Source: CAWIOX01 sp963837775
GTDB taxonomy: Bacteria; Pseudomonadota; Gammaproteobacteria; Burkholderiales; Burkholderiaceae_D
Length of the DNA: 64,000 bases
Direction: 5' to 3'
Assembly: GCA_963837775.1 (NCBI GenBank)
Contig: CAWIOX010000033.1
Span: 124,001-188,000, forward strand
In this document: positions 55,875 to 64,000 of the stretch, in pieces
How the letters are laid out: the number at the start of each line of letters is the position of its first letter
How positions within the stretch are numbered: the stretch's first letter is position 1
Notes under the pieces: model-generated
What the model was told of the DNA's origin: nothing
Database searches by the model: none
Seen by the model: only the letters and a program-made list of their open reading frames with translations
Position numbers and translations under genes: made by a program

Positions 55875-58040
55875 ATGAAGACAAGACTGCTTTGGATATT
55901 GCTGGCGTTTGCCTCGGCAACACAAGCTGCCATTTTGGCGCCGTCGGCACCGGCGGTGCTCGCACCGTTACAGCAAGAAGCGCAGGCGGCCAACCTGACG
56001 GCGCAGATACTCACGCGCCATCACTACAAAGCCATGCCGCTGGACGATGCGATGTCGGAACTGATTTTCGAGCGCTATCTGAAGGCAATGGATCCGGAGA
56101 AATTATTTTTTGTGCAAGCAGATGTGGACGGCTTTGCCTTTGCACGGTCCCTGCTCGACGACGTGATTTACCAAGGGGATCTGCAGATTCCGTTCAACAT
56201 GTTCAATTTGTACGAACAACGTGTTGCGCAGCGCCTCACGTTTGCGCGTGAATTACTCAAGCAAAACTTTGATTTCGATCAGAAAGAAAGCTATCAATTT
56301 GACCGCAGCAAAGCGCAATGGGCGACCTCCGAGGAGGCAGTGCGCGACCTGTGGCGCAAGCGTGTAAAAAACGACTGGCTGCGGCTGAAACTGGCCGGCA
56401 AGGAGGACAAGACCATACGCGATACGCTGGATAAGCGCTATCTCAATTCCCTGAACCGGGCCAACAAGGTCAAGAGCGAAGATGTGTTCGATATGTTCAT
56501 GAATGCCTATGCGACGGCGGTCGAGCCACATACCGACTACCTTGGCCCCAAAGCCTCCGAAGAATTCGATATTGAGATGCGCTTGTCGCTGGTCGGCATC
56601 GGCGGCGTGCTGCAGCAAAGGGATGAATACACGACGATACGCGAGCTGGTGCCGGGCGGTCCGGCCGCGCTGTCGGCCAAGATACAGCTCGGGGATCGCA
56701 TTGTAGGCGTCGGGCAAGGCAAGGATGGCGCAGTCACCGATGTCGTCGGCTGGCAGATCAACGATGTCGTGGATCTGATTCGCGGCCCCAAGGAATCGGT
56801 GGTGCGCCTCGATATATTGCCAGCCGATGCCGGTCCGGATGACAAGCCCAAGCGCATTTCGCTGGTGCGCGACAAAATCAGCCTTGAGCGGCAGGCCGCC
56901 AAGAAATCCGTGATGCAAGTCAAGGATGGCACCTCGCTGCACCAGGTGGGCGTCATCGCTCTTCCGGCGTTCTATCAGGATTTCGACGCGCGCAACAAAG
57001 GCGACAAGAATTACAAGAGCGCTACCCGCGATGTCGCGCGCCTGCTGGGCGAGCTCAAGAAGGACAAGGTTGACAGCGTCGTCATCGATTTGCGCAACAA
57101 TGGCGGCGGCTCGCTCGATGAGGCGGTGTCGCTGACCAGCTTATTTACCGGCAAGGGGCCGGTGGTGCAGGAGCGCGATTCCGATGGCCATGTGCGGGTG
57201 GAAAGCGGCAAGAACGCGGCACCCGCCTGGGACGGTCCGGTTGCGGTGCTGATCAATCGCGGTTCGGCGTCGGCATCGGAGATTTTTGCTGCGGCGATTC
57301 AGGACTACGGTCGCGGCATCGTTATCGGCGAGCCGAGTTTTGGCAAGGGCACCGTCCAGAACGTCATCAGCCTCAACGAGGTCGCACGCAATGAAAAAGC
57401 CAAACTGGGCGGCCTGAAGATGACCATTGCCCAGTTTTTCCGCATCAATGGCGGCACCACCCAGCTGCGTGGCGTGACACCGGATATCCATCTTCCCAGC
57501 GCATCCGATGTCGAACATTTTGGCGAATCAAGTTTCGACAACGCCTTGCCATGGATCCAGATCAGCGCCGCACGCTATACGCCAAACGGGGATTTGAGCG
57601 AGGTGTTGCCACGGCTGAAAAGCCGGCATGCCGCTCGCACCGCCAAGGACAAGGATTACCAGTACCTGCTGGAAGATATTGCCGTACTCAAATCGCAACG
57701 CGAAAAACAGCAGATTTCGCTCAATCAAACCGAGCGCAGCAAGGAACGTACGCTGCAGGAAGCACGCCTCAAGTTGCGTCTCCAGAGCAAGGCGGCAGAA
57801 GGAAGCAGCCTGCCCACGAAGTCAGCAAACGCTGCCAGCCTCAACATCACGGCGCAGCAAGACAGCGGACTGGAATCCGGCGAACGCAACTTGAGCGATG
57901 AGCTGGCGGCAGAAAAAGCGCTGAAGGATGCCAAGGACGTATGGCTGACCGAATCCGCGCATATCCTCAGCGACGAAATGACGCTCCTCAAACGCGACAC
58001 GACACTGTCGGCACGGGTGGCGCCGCGCCGAGCGCAATAG
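55875..58040 (+). CDS. prc: Carboxy-terminal processing (tail-specific) protease Prc
   Basis: A 721-residue periplasmic serine protease of family S41. Signal peptide (to ASATQAA), N-terminal helical Prc domain, PDZ domain (VGIGGVLQQRDEYTTIRELVPGG, conserved parts), catalytic Ser in NRGSASASEIFAAAIQDYG and Lys in PSFGKGTVQNVI, then the C-terminal DUF3340 domain. Prc trims and degrades envelope proteins, including peptidoglycan hydrolases. I chose the ATG at 55875 (MKTRLLWILLAF) with GAGGACTCGC before it. Confidence 0.94.
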   Translation: MKTRLLWILLAFASATQAAILAPSAPAVLAPLQQEAQAANLTAQILTRHHYKAMPLDDAMSELIFERYLKAMDPEKLFFVQADVDGFAFARSLLDDVIYQGDLQIPFNMFNLYEQRVAQRLTFARELLKQNFDFDQKESYQFDRSKAQWATSEEAVRDLWRKRVKNDWLRLKLAGKEDKTIRDTLDKRYLNSLNRANKVKSEDVFDMFMNAYATAVEPHTDYLGPKASEEFDIEMRLSLVGIGGVLQQRDEYTTIRELVPGGPAALSAKIQLGDRIVGVGQGKDGAVTDVVGWQINDVVDLIRGPKESVVRLDILPADAGPDDKPKRISLVRDKISLERQAAKKSVMQVKDGTSLHQVGVIALPAFYQDFDARNKGDKNYKSATRDVARLLGELKKDKVDSVVIDLRNNGGGSLDEAVSLTSLFTGKGPVVQERDSDGHVRVESGKNAAPAWDGPVAVLINRGSASASEIFAAAIQDYGRGIVIGEPSFGKGTVQNVISLNEVARNEKAKLGGLKMTIAQFFRINGGTTQLRGVTPDIHLPSASDVEHFGESSFDNALPWIQISAARYTPNGDLSEVLPRLKSRHAARTAKDKDYQYLLEDIAVLKSQREKQQISLNQTERSKERTLQEARLKLRLQSKAAEGSSLPTKSANAASLNITAQQDSGLESGERNLSDELAAEKALKDAKDVWLTESAHILSDEMTLLKRDTTLSARVAPRRAQ

Positions 58041-58165
58041 ATTAGCGCCTGCCGCTGCCGGTTGAGGCTGCAGCAAGCGTAGCCTGCGTTGTTTTACCAC
58101 GCACGGTGGGCTGGCGCAGCGACGGCGCGCGGGGGCGATCCAGCCATCCCCGCGCTCTCGTGCAT

Positions 58166-59051
58166 TCACATCACGCCGAGATTCTGTTCGCCCGGCAGCA
58201 GGGTGTCGGCCGCCAGCGTCGGCAGCGTCTTCAGGCGGGCGTAGATCGGGGTGAAATCGGGCGCCGTGTCGTCGAACAATTGCTGGAAATCGCGGATCAC
58301 GAAGTAGGTTTCCTGATAGGTATCGATCTTGTACAGGGTGCGCATCACGCGCTCGGCATCCAGCGGGATGCGGCGCGGCGCGCTGCTGTGCAGGCAGTAC
58401 TCGACCTCGCCGCCGGACGACAGGATGCCGGCGCCGTAGGCGCGCAAGCCCTGCGGCGTCTGGATCAGGCCGAACTCGATGGTGTACCAGTACAGCCGCG
58501 CCAGATTCTCCAGCCCGCCCAGCGTGAGCGCCTTGAGCCCGGCCTTGCCGTACTGCTGCAGGTAGTCGGCGAATACCGGATTGAGCAGCAGCGGCACATG
58601 CCCGAAAAAGTCGTGGAAAATGTCCGGTTCGACGATGTAATCGAACTCTTCCGGCTCGCGCAGCCAGACCGTGACCGGGAAGCGGCGATTCGCCAGATGG
58701 GTGAAGAAGGTCAGTTCCGGCACCAGCCCCGGCACTGCGACCAGCTGCCAGCCGGTCGCCTTGAACAGCAGCGCCGACGCGCGCTTCAGGTCCGGGATGC
58801 CGGCGGCGGCATCCAGATGGTGCAGGCCCTCGATGAATTCGTCGCAGGCCCGGCCCGGCACCAGCTGCGCCTGGCGTTCATACAGCCGGCGCCACAACGC
58901 GTGCTGCTCGCGGCGTATATGCGTCACATTCCTGCTCGACCACATAGTCGGCATCGGCTTTCGCGTAATCGCCGCGCAGCGCGGCGCCATGCGATTTTTC
59001 CGCCACCGTGGCGAAGAACGCATCGGTACTCAGTTTGCTATCCATATCCAT
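58166..59051 (-). CDS. phhA: Phenylalanine 4-monooxygenase (one frameshift)
   Basis: A bacterial pterin- and iron-dependent hydroxylase that converts phenylalanine to tyrosine. LVPELTFFTHLANRRFPVTV, FDYIVEPDIFHDFFGHVPLL with the two Fe-binding His residues, and LYWYTIEFGLIQTPQGLRAYG with the Glu ligand are all present. The first 48 residues are in another frame; the join needs removal of one base of GG at 58912-58913, giving AYTREQHALWRRL and a 294-residue protein. CGGAG precedes the ATG at 59051. hppD lies upstream on the same strand. Confidence 0.94.
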
Positions 59052-59089
59052 ACAACACTCCGCTGGCGCTCAAAACACTGCTGCAGGGC

Positions 59090-59168
59090 TTGAAATATAC
59101 TCCCCCCAGCATTATTTTCAGCGCAATGAATATAAGCGGGTAAGCCCATATATCAGGCCATACCCCCC
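59090..59168 (-). repeat. Dispersed intergenic repeat, copy g
   Basis: On the minus strand it starts GGGGGGTATGGCC, can pair GCCT with GGGC and GGGT with ACCC, and ends AATGCTGGGGGGAGTATATTTCA. It lies between hppD (upstream) and phhA (downstream) in the same direction. Confidence 0.8.
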
Positions 59169-59193
59169 TGTTATCTCAAAAAACCCGGCGGCG

Positions 59194-60315
59194 CTACGCG
59201 GCCGGCACATCTTTCAGCACGCCGCGCTTGATCTGGTCCAGCTCGATCGACTCGAACAGCGCGCGGAAATTGCCTTCGCCGAAGCCTTCATCACCCTTGC
59301 GCTGGATGATTTCGAAGAAGATCGGGCCGATCACGGTCTGGGTGAAGATTTGCAGCAGCAATTCGCGCTGGGTCGCATTGCTGTTGCCGTCGATCAGGAT
59401 GTTCAGGCGGCGCAACTCCTCGACGTTTTCGCCATGCGCGGGCAGGCGGCGCTCGATCAGATCGTAATAGGTGCTGATGGTTTGCTGGAACACGACCCGC
59501 TGCGCGTTCAGCTGTTCCACCGTCTGGTAGATATTATTGGTGCCGAGCGCGATGTGCTGGATGCCTTCGCCGTGGTACAGGTCCAGGTATTCGGCGATTT
59601 GCGACTTGTCGTCGGACGATTCGTTGATCGGGATGCGGATCTTGCCGCAGGGCGAAGTCATCGCCTTCGACTTCAGGCCGGTCAGCTTGCCTTCGATGTC
59701 GAAATAGCGCACTTCGCGGAAATTGAACAGGTTCTCGTAGAACTCGGCCCATTCCTTCATGCGGCCGCGGTGCACATTGTGCGTCAGGTGATCGATGTAG
59801 GTCAGGCCGCAGCCGACCGGATGGGCATCGACACCCGGAATCGCGACGAAATCGACATCGTAAATGCTGATGTCGCCGATGCCGCCCGGTGGAACGCCTT
59901 CGACCGCGTTTTTGCCGTGCCAGCGGTCGACGAAATAAATCAGCGAATCGCCGATGCCCTTGATCGCCGGGATGTTCAGTTCCATCGGGCCGGTCTTGTT
60001 GTCGAAGCCCCAGGCGCCCAGTTCCAGCGCGCGCTGGTACGCGAATGCGGCGTCGTTGACGCGGAACGCGATCGCGCAGATCGACGGCCCGTGCTGGCGG
60101 GCAAAACGCTGTGCGAACGAATCCTGCTCGGCATTGATGATGAAATTGATCTCGCCCTGGCGGTACAGCGTCACATCCTTGTGACGGTGGCGCGCAATCG
60201 CCGCAAAACCCATCTGCTCGAACAATGCGCCCAGCGCTTTCGGGTCCGGCGCCGCGTATTCGATGAATTCGAAGCCGTCGGTGCCCATCGGGTTGTCCCA
60301 GGGTTGAAAGTCCAT
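59194..60315 (-). CDS. hppD: 4-Hydroxyphenylpyruvate dioxygenase
   Basis: A 373-residue Fe(II) dioxygenase that converts 4-hydroxyphenylpyruvate to homogentisate in tyrosine catabolism. Metal ligands are visible in LTYIDHLTHNVHRG (His), GIQHIALGTNNIYQTV (His) and PIFFEIIQRKGDEGFGEGNF (Glu). I chose the ATG at 60315 (MDFQPWDNPMGTDGFEF), the usual start. It is divergent from the Lrp-type gene and upstream of phhA. Homogentisate 1,2-dioxygenase and later genes are not in the window. Confidence 0.97.
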   Translation of the reverse strand: MDFQPWDNPMGTDGFEFIEYAAPDPKALGALFEQMGFAAIARHRHKDVTLYRQGEINFIINAEQDSFAQRFARQHGPSICAIAFRVNDAAFAYQRALELGAWGFDNKTGPMELNIPAIKGIGDSLIYFVDRWHGKNAVEGVPPGGIGDISIYDVDFVAIPGVDAHPVGCGLTYIDHLTHNVHRGRMKEWAEFYENLFNFREVRYFDIEGKLTGLKSKAMTSPCGKIRIPINESSDDKSQIAEYLDLYHGEGIQHIALGTNNIYQTVEQLNAQRVVFQQTISTYYDLIERRLPAHGENVEELRRLNILIDGNSNATQRELLLQIFTQTVIGPIFFEIIQRKGDEGFGEGNFRALFESIELDQIKRGVLKDVPAA

Positions 60316-60441
60316 GCCTGTCTCCATAATTAGTATGAAAACAGTATAGACGCGTGCCGCTAGCATAAAATTTCAAATAAATCCATGATTCAGGCTAATT
60401 GCGCAATAATATTGCCGATATAGTCAACAGGAAAGCACATC

Positions 60442-60936
60442 ATGGCGCACATCACACTGGACAAAACCGACCGCAAAATTCTGGCCATCCTGCAGGCGGA
60501 TGGCCGCCTGTCGAATCAGGAAGTGGCCGAACGCGTCAACCTGTCGCCGTCGCCCTGCCTGCGCCGCATCAAGAATCTGGAAGAAGCCGGCATCATCCGG
60601 CAATACGTGGCGCTGCTGGATCCGGAAAAAATCGGGCTCGGCTTGCTGGCTTACGTCAATGTGCGGCTGGAGAAGCATGGCGACGCATCCGTTACCGGCA
60701 GCGCGCGCTCGCCGCGCGCCGATTTCGCCGCCTCGGTCGAATTCTGGCCGGAAGTGGTCGCCTGCTACGCGATGACGGGGGAAATGGATTATCTGCTGCG
60801 GGTGCACGTGGAAGACATGGCGCATTTTTCGCGCTTCATGATGGCGACCCTGCTGCACCATCCGGCGGTGCTCGATGTGCGCTCCAGCTTTGCGCTGGAA
60901 AGGATCAAGGACACCACTGCACTGCCGCTGGTGTAG
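60442..60936 (+). CDS. Lrp/AsnC family transcriptional regulator
   Basis: A 164-residue regulator: an N-terminal winged helix-turn-helix (TDRKILAILQADGRLSNQEV, NLSPSPCLRRIKNLEEAG) and a C-terminal RAM ligand-binding domain (VACYAMTGEMDYLLRVHVED). It is divergently transcribed from hppD with 126 bp between them, so it most likely controls the phenylalanine/tyrosine genes in response to an aromatic amino acid. GGAAAG precedes the ATG. Confidence 0.92.
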   Translation: MAHITLDKTDRKILAILQADGRLSNQEVAERVNLSPSPCLRRIKNLEEAGIIRQYVALLDPEKIGLGLLAYVNVRLEKHGDASVTGSARSPRADFAASVEFWPEVVACYAMTGEMDYLLRVHVEDMAHFSRFMMATLLHHPAVLDVRSSFALERIKDTTALPLV

Positions 60937-60958
60937 ACCTGAAAGAGCCAGCCTGCGC

Positions 60959-61579
60959 TCAATCGTCCTTGAAGCCCGGCAGATGGGACAGCAGCTTGAC
61001 CGCGGCGCGGGCATTGGCCTTGATGCCGTAATCCAGGCTGGCGACCTGCTCCTCGACCGCCTCCTGCAACACGCTGGCCGGATTGGCCGGCAGCACTTTC
61101 AGGTAGGCATCGGCTTCGCCGTGATCGCGCTGGATTTGCATCCCGGCTTTCTTGGCGATATGCATCATGGTCTGGTTCGAGGACAGGCAGTGCATGTACA
61201 GCGTATCGACATCCGCATTGCGGCAATGGATCGCGGCCCGTTCGAATAATTTGGTGCCGATGCCCTTCCCGCGCGCGCTCGCAGAAACCGACACGCCGAA
61301 CTCGGCGACCTTGTCCTTGCTGGTCGCAGTCAGCGAATTGGGGAAGGCTTCCCGCGGCGCAAACGCCAGATGGCCGACGCCGACCAGCTGGAACCTGCCG
61401 TTGTAGACGCCGAACAGCGTGTCGCGCGCAAAATCCATCTTGTCGACATACTGGGTGATCAGTTCGTCCGGCAACACGGTGCCGAAACGCAAATGCCGGT
61501 CGCCGCTATTCAATGCCAGAAAATGTTTCAGCATCCGGCGCCGGTCACGTTCAAACAGCTCTTTGACAAACACGGTCAT
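60959..61579 (-). CDS. GNAT family N-acetyltransferase
   Basis: A 206-residue protein with a GNAT fold. The acetyl-CoA-binding motif A is VSVSASARGKGIGTKLFERA (R/Q-x-x-G-x-G/A type), with LYMHCLSSNQTMMHIAKKAG as motif B. The substrate is unknown. It is convergent with the Lrp-type gene (22 bp apart). Confidence 0.85.
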   Translation of the reverse strand: MTVFVKELFERDRRRMLKHFLALNSGDRHLRFGTVLPDELITQYVDKMDFARDTLFGVYNGRFQLVGVGHLAFAPREAFPNSLTATSKDKVAEFGVSVSASARGKGIGTKLFERAAIHCRNADVDTLYMHCLSSNQTMMHIAKKAGMQIQRDHGEADAYLKVLPANPASVLQEAVEEQVASLDYGIKANARAAVKLLSHLPGFKDD

Positions 61580-61922
61580 TCTCCTGTCAGCGCATCACAC
61601 GTTATTGTGCAACGCACAAATACATTGTATGTGATGGACCGTCATTGTTCCAGAAATACGCTCTGAAACTATCCGAAAATACAACACATCGGTGCCAGGT
61701 CAGCCATCTTGCTGACGCCCGATCGACCCGTCGATGCCGGCAACCGGCTCCGTACGCAGCCGCGATGCGATCCGCCACCAACCGCTGCGGCTTTCAAGCG
61801 CAGCCTCAGGCTGAAAATATACTGGCTATAGTATTTTTTAAAGCCCTTTAAAATAGTGCGGCAAGCCATCAATTTCATCACATACCCCACCTTTTTCATG
61901 GAAAACAGGGACAGCCGGCGGC
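61580..61922. other. Intergenic region between GNAT and cca genes
   Basis: 343 bp with no gene. It contains the dispersed repeat copy f (61811-61889) and, on the GNAT side, the presumed GNAT promoter. Nothing else was recognised. Confidence 0.65.
61811..61889 (-). repeat. Dispersed intergenic repeat, copy f
   Basis: On the minus strand it starts GTGGGGTATGTG, passes through GCTTGCCGCACT and ends ATACTATAGCCAGTATATTTTCAG. It lies downstream of cca and upstream of the GNAT gene, which point the same way. Confidence 0.82.
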
Positions 61923-63204
61923 CTACGGCTGCGCACGGTCCGCAGCCTGCAGGGCGGCCATCGCCGCGGCGACAGCCGCCACCCGCGCCGCGTGAATCGC
62001 CTCGGGAATGCGCTGCGGCTGATCCGGATGGCGCTGCATTGTTTCGCCGGCAATTTTGCCGGCATTCACATGTTGCACAGCAGCAAAAATATGCTGCAAA
62101 TAGGCTGCCTGCGGGAATGGCTGGTCGTCAAATCCGGCACCGTCCAGGCCGCGGCCGCGATAATCGCATGCCACCGCCAGCAGCATGTCGCCAAAGCGCT
62201 GCGGCTTGCGCAGCGCATCGCAGCGCTCGAACAGCTTGACCAGGGTGTCGGCGCGCAATTCCAGCGCGCGCCCGATCACCCCATGCTCGCGCGCGGTCAT
62301 CACGGCCAGGTCGCGGCAGTCGTTCGGTATTTTCAGGCGCTGGCAAACCGCATCGACCAGTGCCGCGCCGCGCTCTTCATGCCCGTGGTGGTGCGGCCAT
62401 TCGGATGGCGGCGTCGTGCCCTTGCCCAGATCGTGCAGCAGCGCGGCGACCCGGACCGGCAGCGCGTGGCGTTGCCGCGCGGCGTGATCGATGACCAGCA
62501 TCACATGCAGCCCGGTATCGATTTCGGGGTGGTGCAGCGCCGGTTGCGGCACGCCCCACAAGGCGTCCAGTTCCGGCAGGATGCGCACCAGTGCGCCGCA
62601 CTCGCGCAGCAGCTCGAACATGCGCGACGGCTTGGCTTCCATCAGGCCGCGCGCCAGTTCCTGCCATACCCGTTCCGGCACCAGCGCATCGGCTTCGCCG
62701 GCCGCCACCATCTGCCGCATCAGCGCAACGGTTTCCGGCGCGACCGTAAAGTCGTGCGGCGGCAGCGCAAAGCGGGCGGCAAAACGCGCCACCCGCAGGA
62801 TGCGCACCGGATCTTCGGCAAAGGCCGCCGACACATGGCGCAACACTCTGGCCTGGATGTCCTGCTGGCCGCCGAACGGATCGTGCAGGCTGCCATCGTC
62901 GGCTTGCGCAATCGCATTGACGGTCAGATCGCGCCGCACCAGATCCTGTTCCAGCGTCACCTCGGGCGCGGTATGGAACACGAAGCCCTTGTAACCCGGG
63001 CGCCGTCTTGCGCTCGGTACGGGCCAGCGCATATTCTGCGTGCGTTTTCGGATGCAGGAATACCGGAAAGTCCTTGCCCACCGGCGTGAAGCCGCGCGCA
63101 ATCATGTCGGCCGGGGTCGCGCCCACCACCACATAATCCCGGTCCTGCACCGGCAATCCGAGCAGCGCATCGCGCACCGCCCCGCCAACCGTGTAAATTT
63201 TCAT
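61923..63204 (-). CDS. cca: Multifunctional CCA-adding tRNA nucleotidyltransferase (one frameshift)
   Basis: It adds and repairs the CCA end of tRNAs. The N-terminal nucleotidyltransferase domain has IYTVGGAVRDALLGLPVQDR and DYVVVG; VRRDLTVNAIAQADDGSL is the B-motif. A C-terminal HD domain (VAALLHDLGKGTTP) gives the phosphohydrolase activity of the proteobacterial form. The two parts are in different frames; removing one base of GGG at 62998-63000 joins them as RKTAPGYKGFVF, giving 426 residues. The gene is essential or nearly so. Confidence 0.94.
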
Positions 63205-63238
63205 CTGCTTATTGAGTCAAACTGGAATCAAGCCGGCA

Positions 63239-63952
63239 TCAAACCGGATCTGCATCGTATTTTTCCAGATGCGAGGTCTCCGCCAGCGCCTCGCGCATCC
63301 AGTGCGCGACGGCCGGATGCGCGGCAACGCGGTCGGCGTACGCTTGCAAGGCCGGCGCCAGCGACACCGTGTAGCTGCGGAAGCGCATCACCACCGGCGC
63401 GAAATAGGCGTCCGCGATCGAGAACTCGCCGAACAGGTATTGATGATGGCCGAAGCGCGACAGGCAGTCTTCCCAGATCTCGCAGATGCGGCCGATATCG
63501 GCCTGCGCTTCGACGCTGCGGCCCTTGCCAGGAAACGACATGCGGATATTCATCGGCATCGCGCTGCGCAAGCCGCCGAAGCCGGCGTGCATTTCAGCGC
63601 AGATGCAGCGCGCCATCGCGCGCGCGGCCACATCCTGCGGCCAACAATTTTTCTCGGGAAACTGCTCGGCCAGATACTCGCAAATCGCCAGCGAATCCCA
63701 GATCGTCATGTCGCCGGCCAGCAGCACCGGCACCCGCCCGGCCGATGAAAATTCGGCAATCCGGTTCGCGGTCTCGGGCTGCCCCAGCGAGACGACAATT
63801 TCCTGGAACGGGATGCCAAATGCACTCAACACCAGCCATGGACGCATCGACCAGGAAGAATAGTTCTTGTTGGCGATCACCAGCGTCAAGCCGGCGCCTC
63901 TCGCCTTGTCCAGGGTTTGGCTCACCATCGTGTCGAGTTCCGTTGTATGCAT
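63239..63952 (-). CDS. Glutathione S-transferase family protein
   Basis: A 237-residue GST: an N-terminal thioredoxin fold with ANKNYSSWSMRPWLVLSAFG (probable catalytic Ser region), the glutathione-binding cis-Pro and Ser/Asp segment AGRVPVLLAGDMTIWDSLAI, and an all-helical C-terminal domain with FGEFSIADAYFAPVVMR. The class and substrate are unknown. AAAGGA precedes the ATG at 63952. The stop lies 34 bp before the cca start on the same strand. Confidence 0.9.
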   Translation of the reverse strand: MHTTELDTMVSQTLDKARGAGLTLVIANKNYSSWSMRPWLVLSAFGIPFQEIVVSLGQPETANRIAEFSSAGRVPVLLAGDMTIWDSLAICEYLAEQFPEKNCWPQDVAARAMARCICAEMHAGFGGLRSAMPMNIRMSFPGKGRSVEAQADIGRICEIWEDCLSRFGHHQYLFGEFSIADAYFAPVVMRFRSYTVSLAPALQAYADRVAAHPAVAHWMREALAETSHLEKYDADPV

Positions 63953-64000
63953 TGCATCCTTTCTAGTGCCGGTTGGCAGTTAACGTTTGGCATGACGCCG

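Noticed and set aside
13768..61889. The repeat's terminal palindrome as a LexA operator
   Set aside because: The dyad is CTG-N4-CAG in most copies, not the CTG-N10-CAG spacing of the proteobacterial LexA box, and two copies lie between convergent genes with no promoter to control.
935..63204. Many pseudogenes / decaying genome
   Set aside because: The broken genes include core functions, each lesion is a single base, there are no nonsense codons, large deletions or insertion sequences, and codon usage remains normal on both sides.
1..64000. tRNA genes, CRISPR arrays, prophage or insertion sequences
   Set aside because: I recognised no tRNA cloverleaf sequence, regular spacer-repeat array, integrase or transposase anywhere in the window.

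Overview
The window looks like a chromosomal segment of a GC-rich betaproteobacterium, most likely Burkholderiales and probably Oxalobacteraceae. The evidence is the gene order of the aa3 oxidase locus (ctaC-ctaD-small assembly peptide-ctaG-DUF2970-ctaE-DUF2909-SURF1-hypothetical-ctaA-ctaB), a PhaM-type PHB granule protein, the hppD/Lrp pair and the family-typical protein sequences. I recognised no rRNA, tRNA, CRISPR array, prophage or insertion sequence.

Layout. 1-8.3 kb: cytochrome c oxidase and heme A synthesis operon, nearly all on the minus strand. 8.9-14.7 kb: BioC-like methyltransferase, ComF, TrmL, a periplasmic copper-handling group (PCuAC chaperone, CusF, DUF411, cupredoxin), heptose-1-phosphate adenylyltransferase and a ferritin-like diiron protein. 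15-21 kb: chemoreceptor, MFS transporter, PhaM, CoA-transferase. 21.1-32.3 kb: an island holding pqqA, pqqD and pqqE but no pqqB or pqqC. A tightly coupled set joins them (a 31-residue membrane peptide, a Urate_ox_N membrane protein, a SerC-like aminotransferase, a dihydroorotate-dehydrogenase-like protein). NarX/NarL-type two-component systems bracket the set, and a large TonB-dependent receptor follows. 32.4-46.3 kb: enoyl-CoA hydratase, tandem DUF3108 proteins, porin, a divergent class A PBP, TamB and TamA. 46.4-64 kb: QueC, YdjM-like and DUF2817 proteins, MlaC, O-acetylhomoserine sulfhydrylase, indolepyruvate:ferredoxin oxidoreductase, Prc protease, phenylalanine/tyrosine catabolism (PhhA, HppD, Lrp-type regulator), GNAT, CCA-adding enzyme and a GST.

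Two window-wide patterns stand out. First, a dispersed, probably structured intergenic repeat of about 76-81 nt occurs nine times (17241, 13768, 14863, 32325, 36974, 46353, 55345, 59090, 61811), on both strands and in all gene contexts including convergent ones. It starts near GGGGAGTAT and ends in an imperfect palindrome around ATACTGG/CCAGTAT followed by ATATTTT. Second, at least twelve otherwise well-conserved genes carry single-base frameshifts. Nearly all are restored by removing one base, often from a short homopolymer. They hit core genes (ctaA, ctaD, cca), which points to insertion-type sequencing error rather than gene decay, so I annotate them as full-length genes with a noted frameshift.

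The best candidate for an undescribed system is the pqqE-orf31-Urate_ox_N-serC-like-pyrD-like set with pqqA-pqqD. The enzymes that crosslink PqqA are here without the later PQQ oxidation enzymes, alongside unusual partner enzymes. The second candidate is the nine-copy repeat family.
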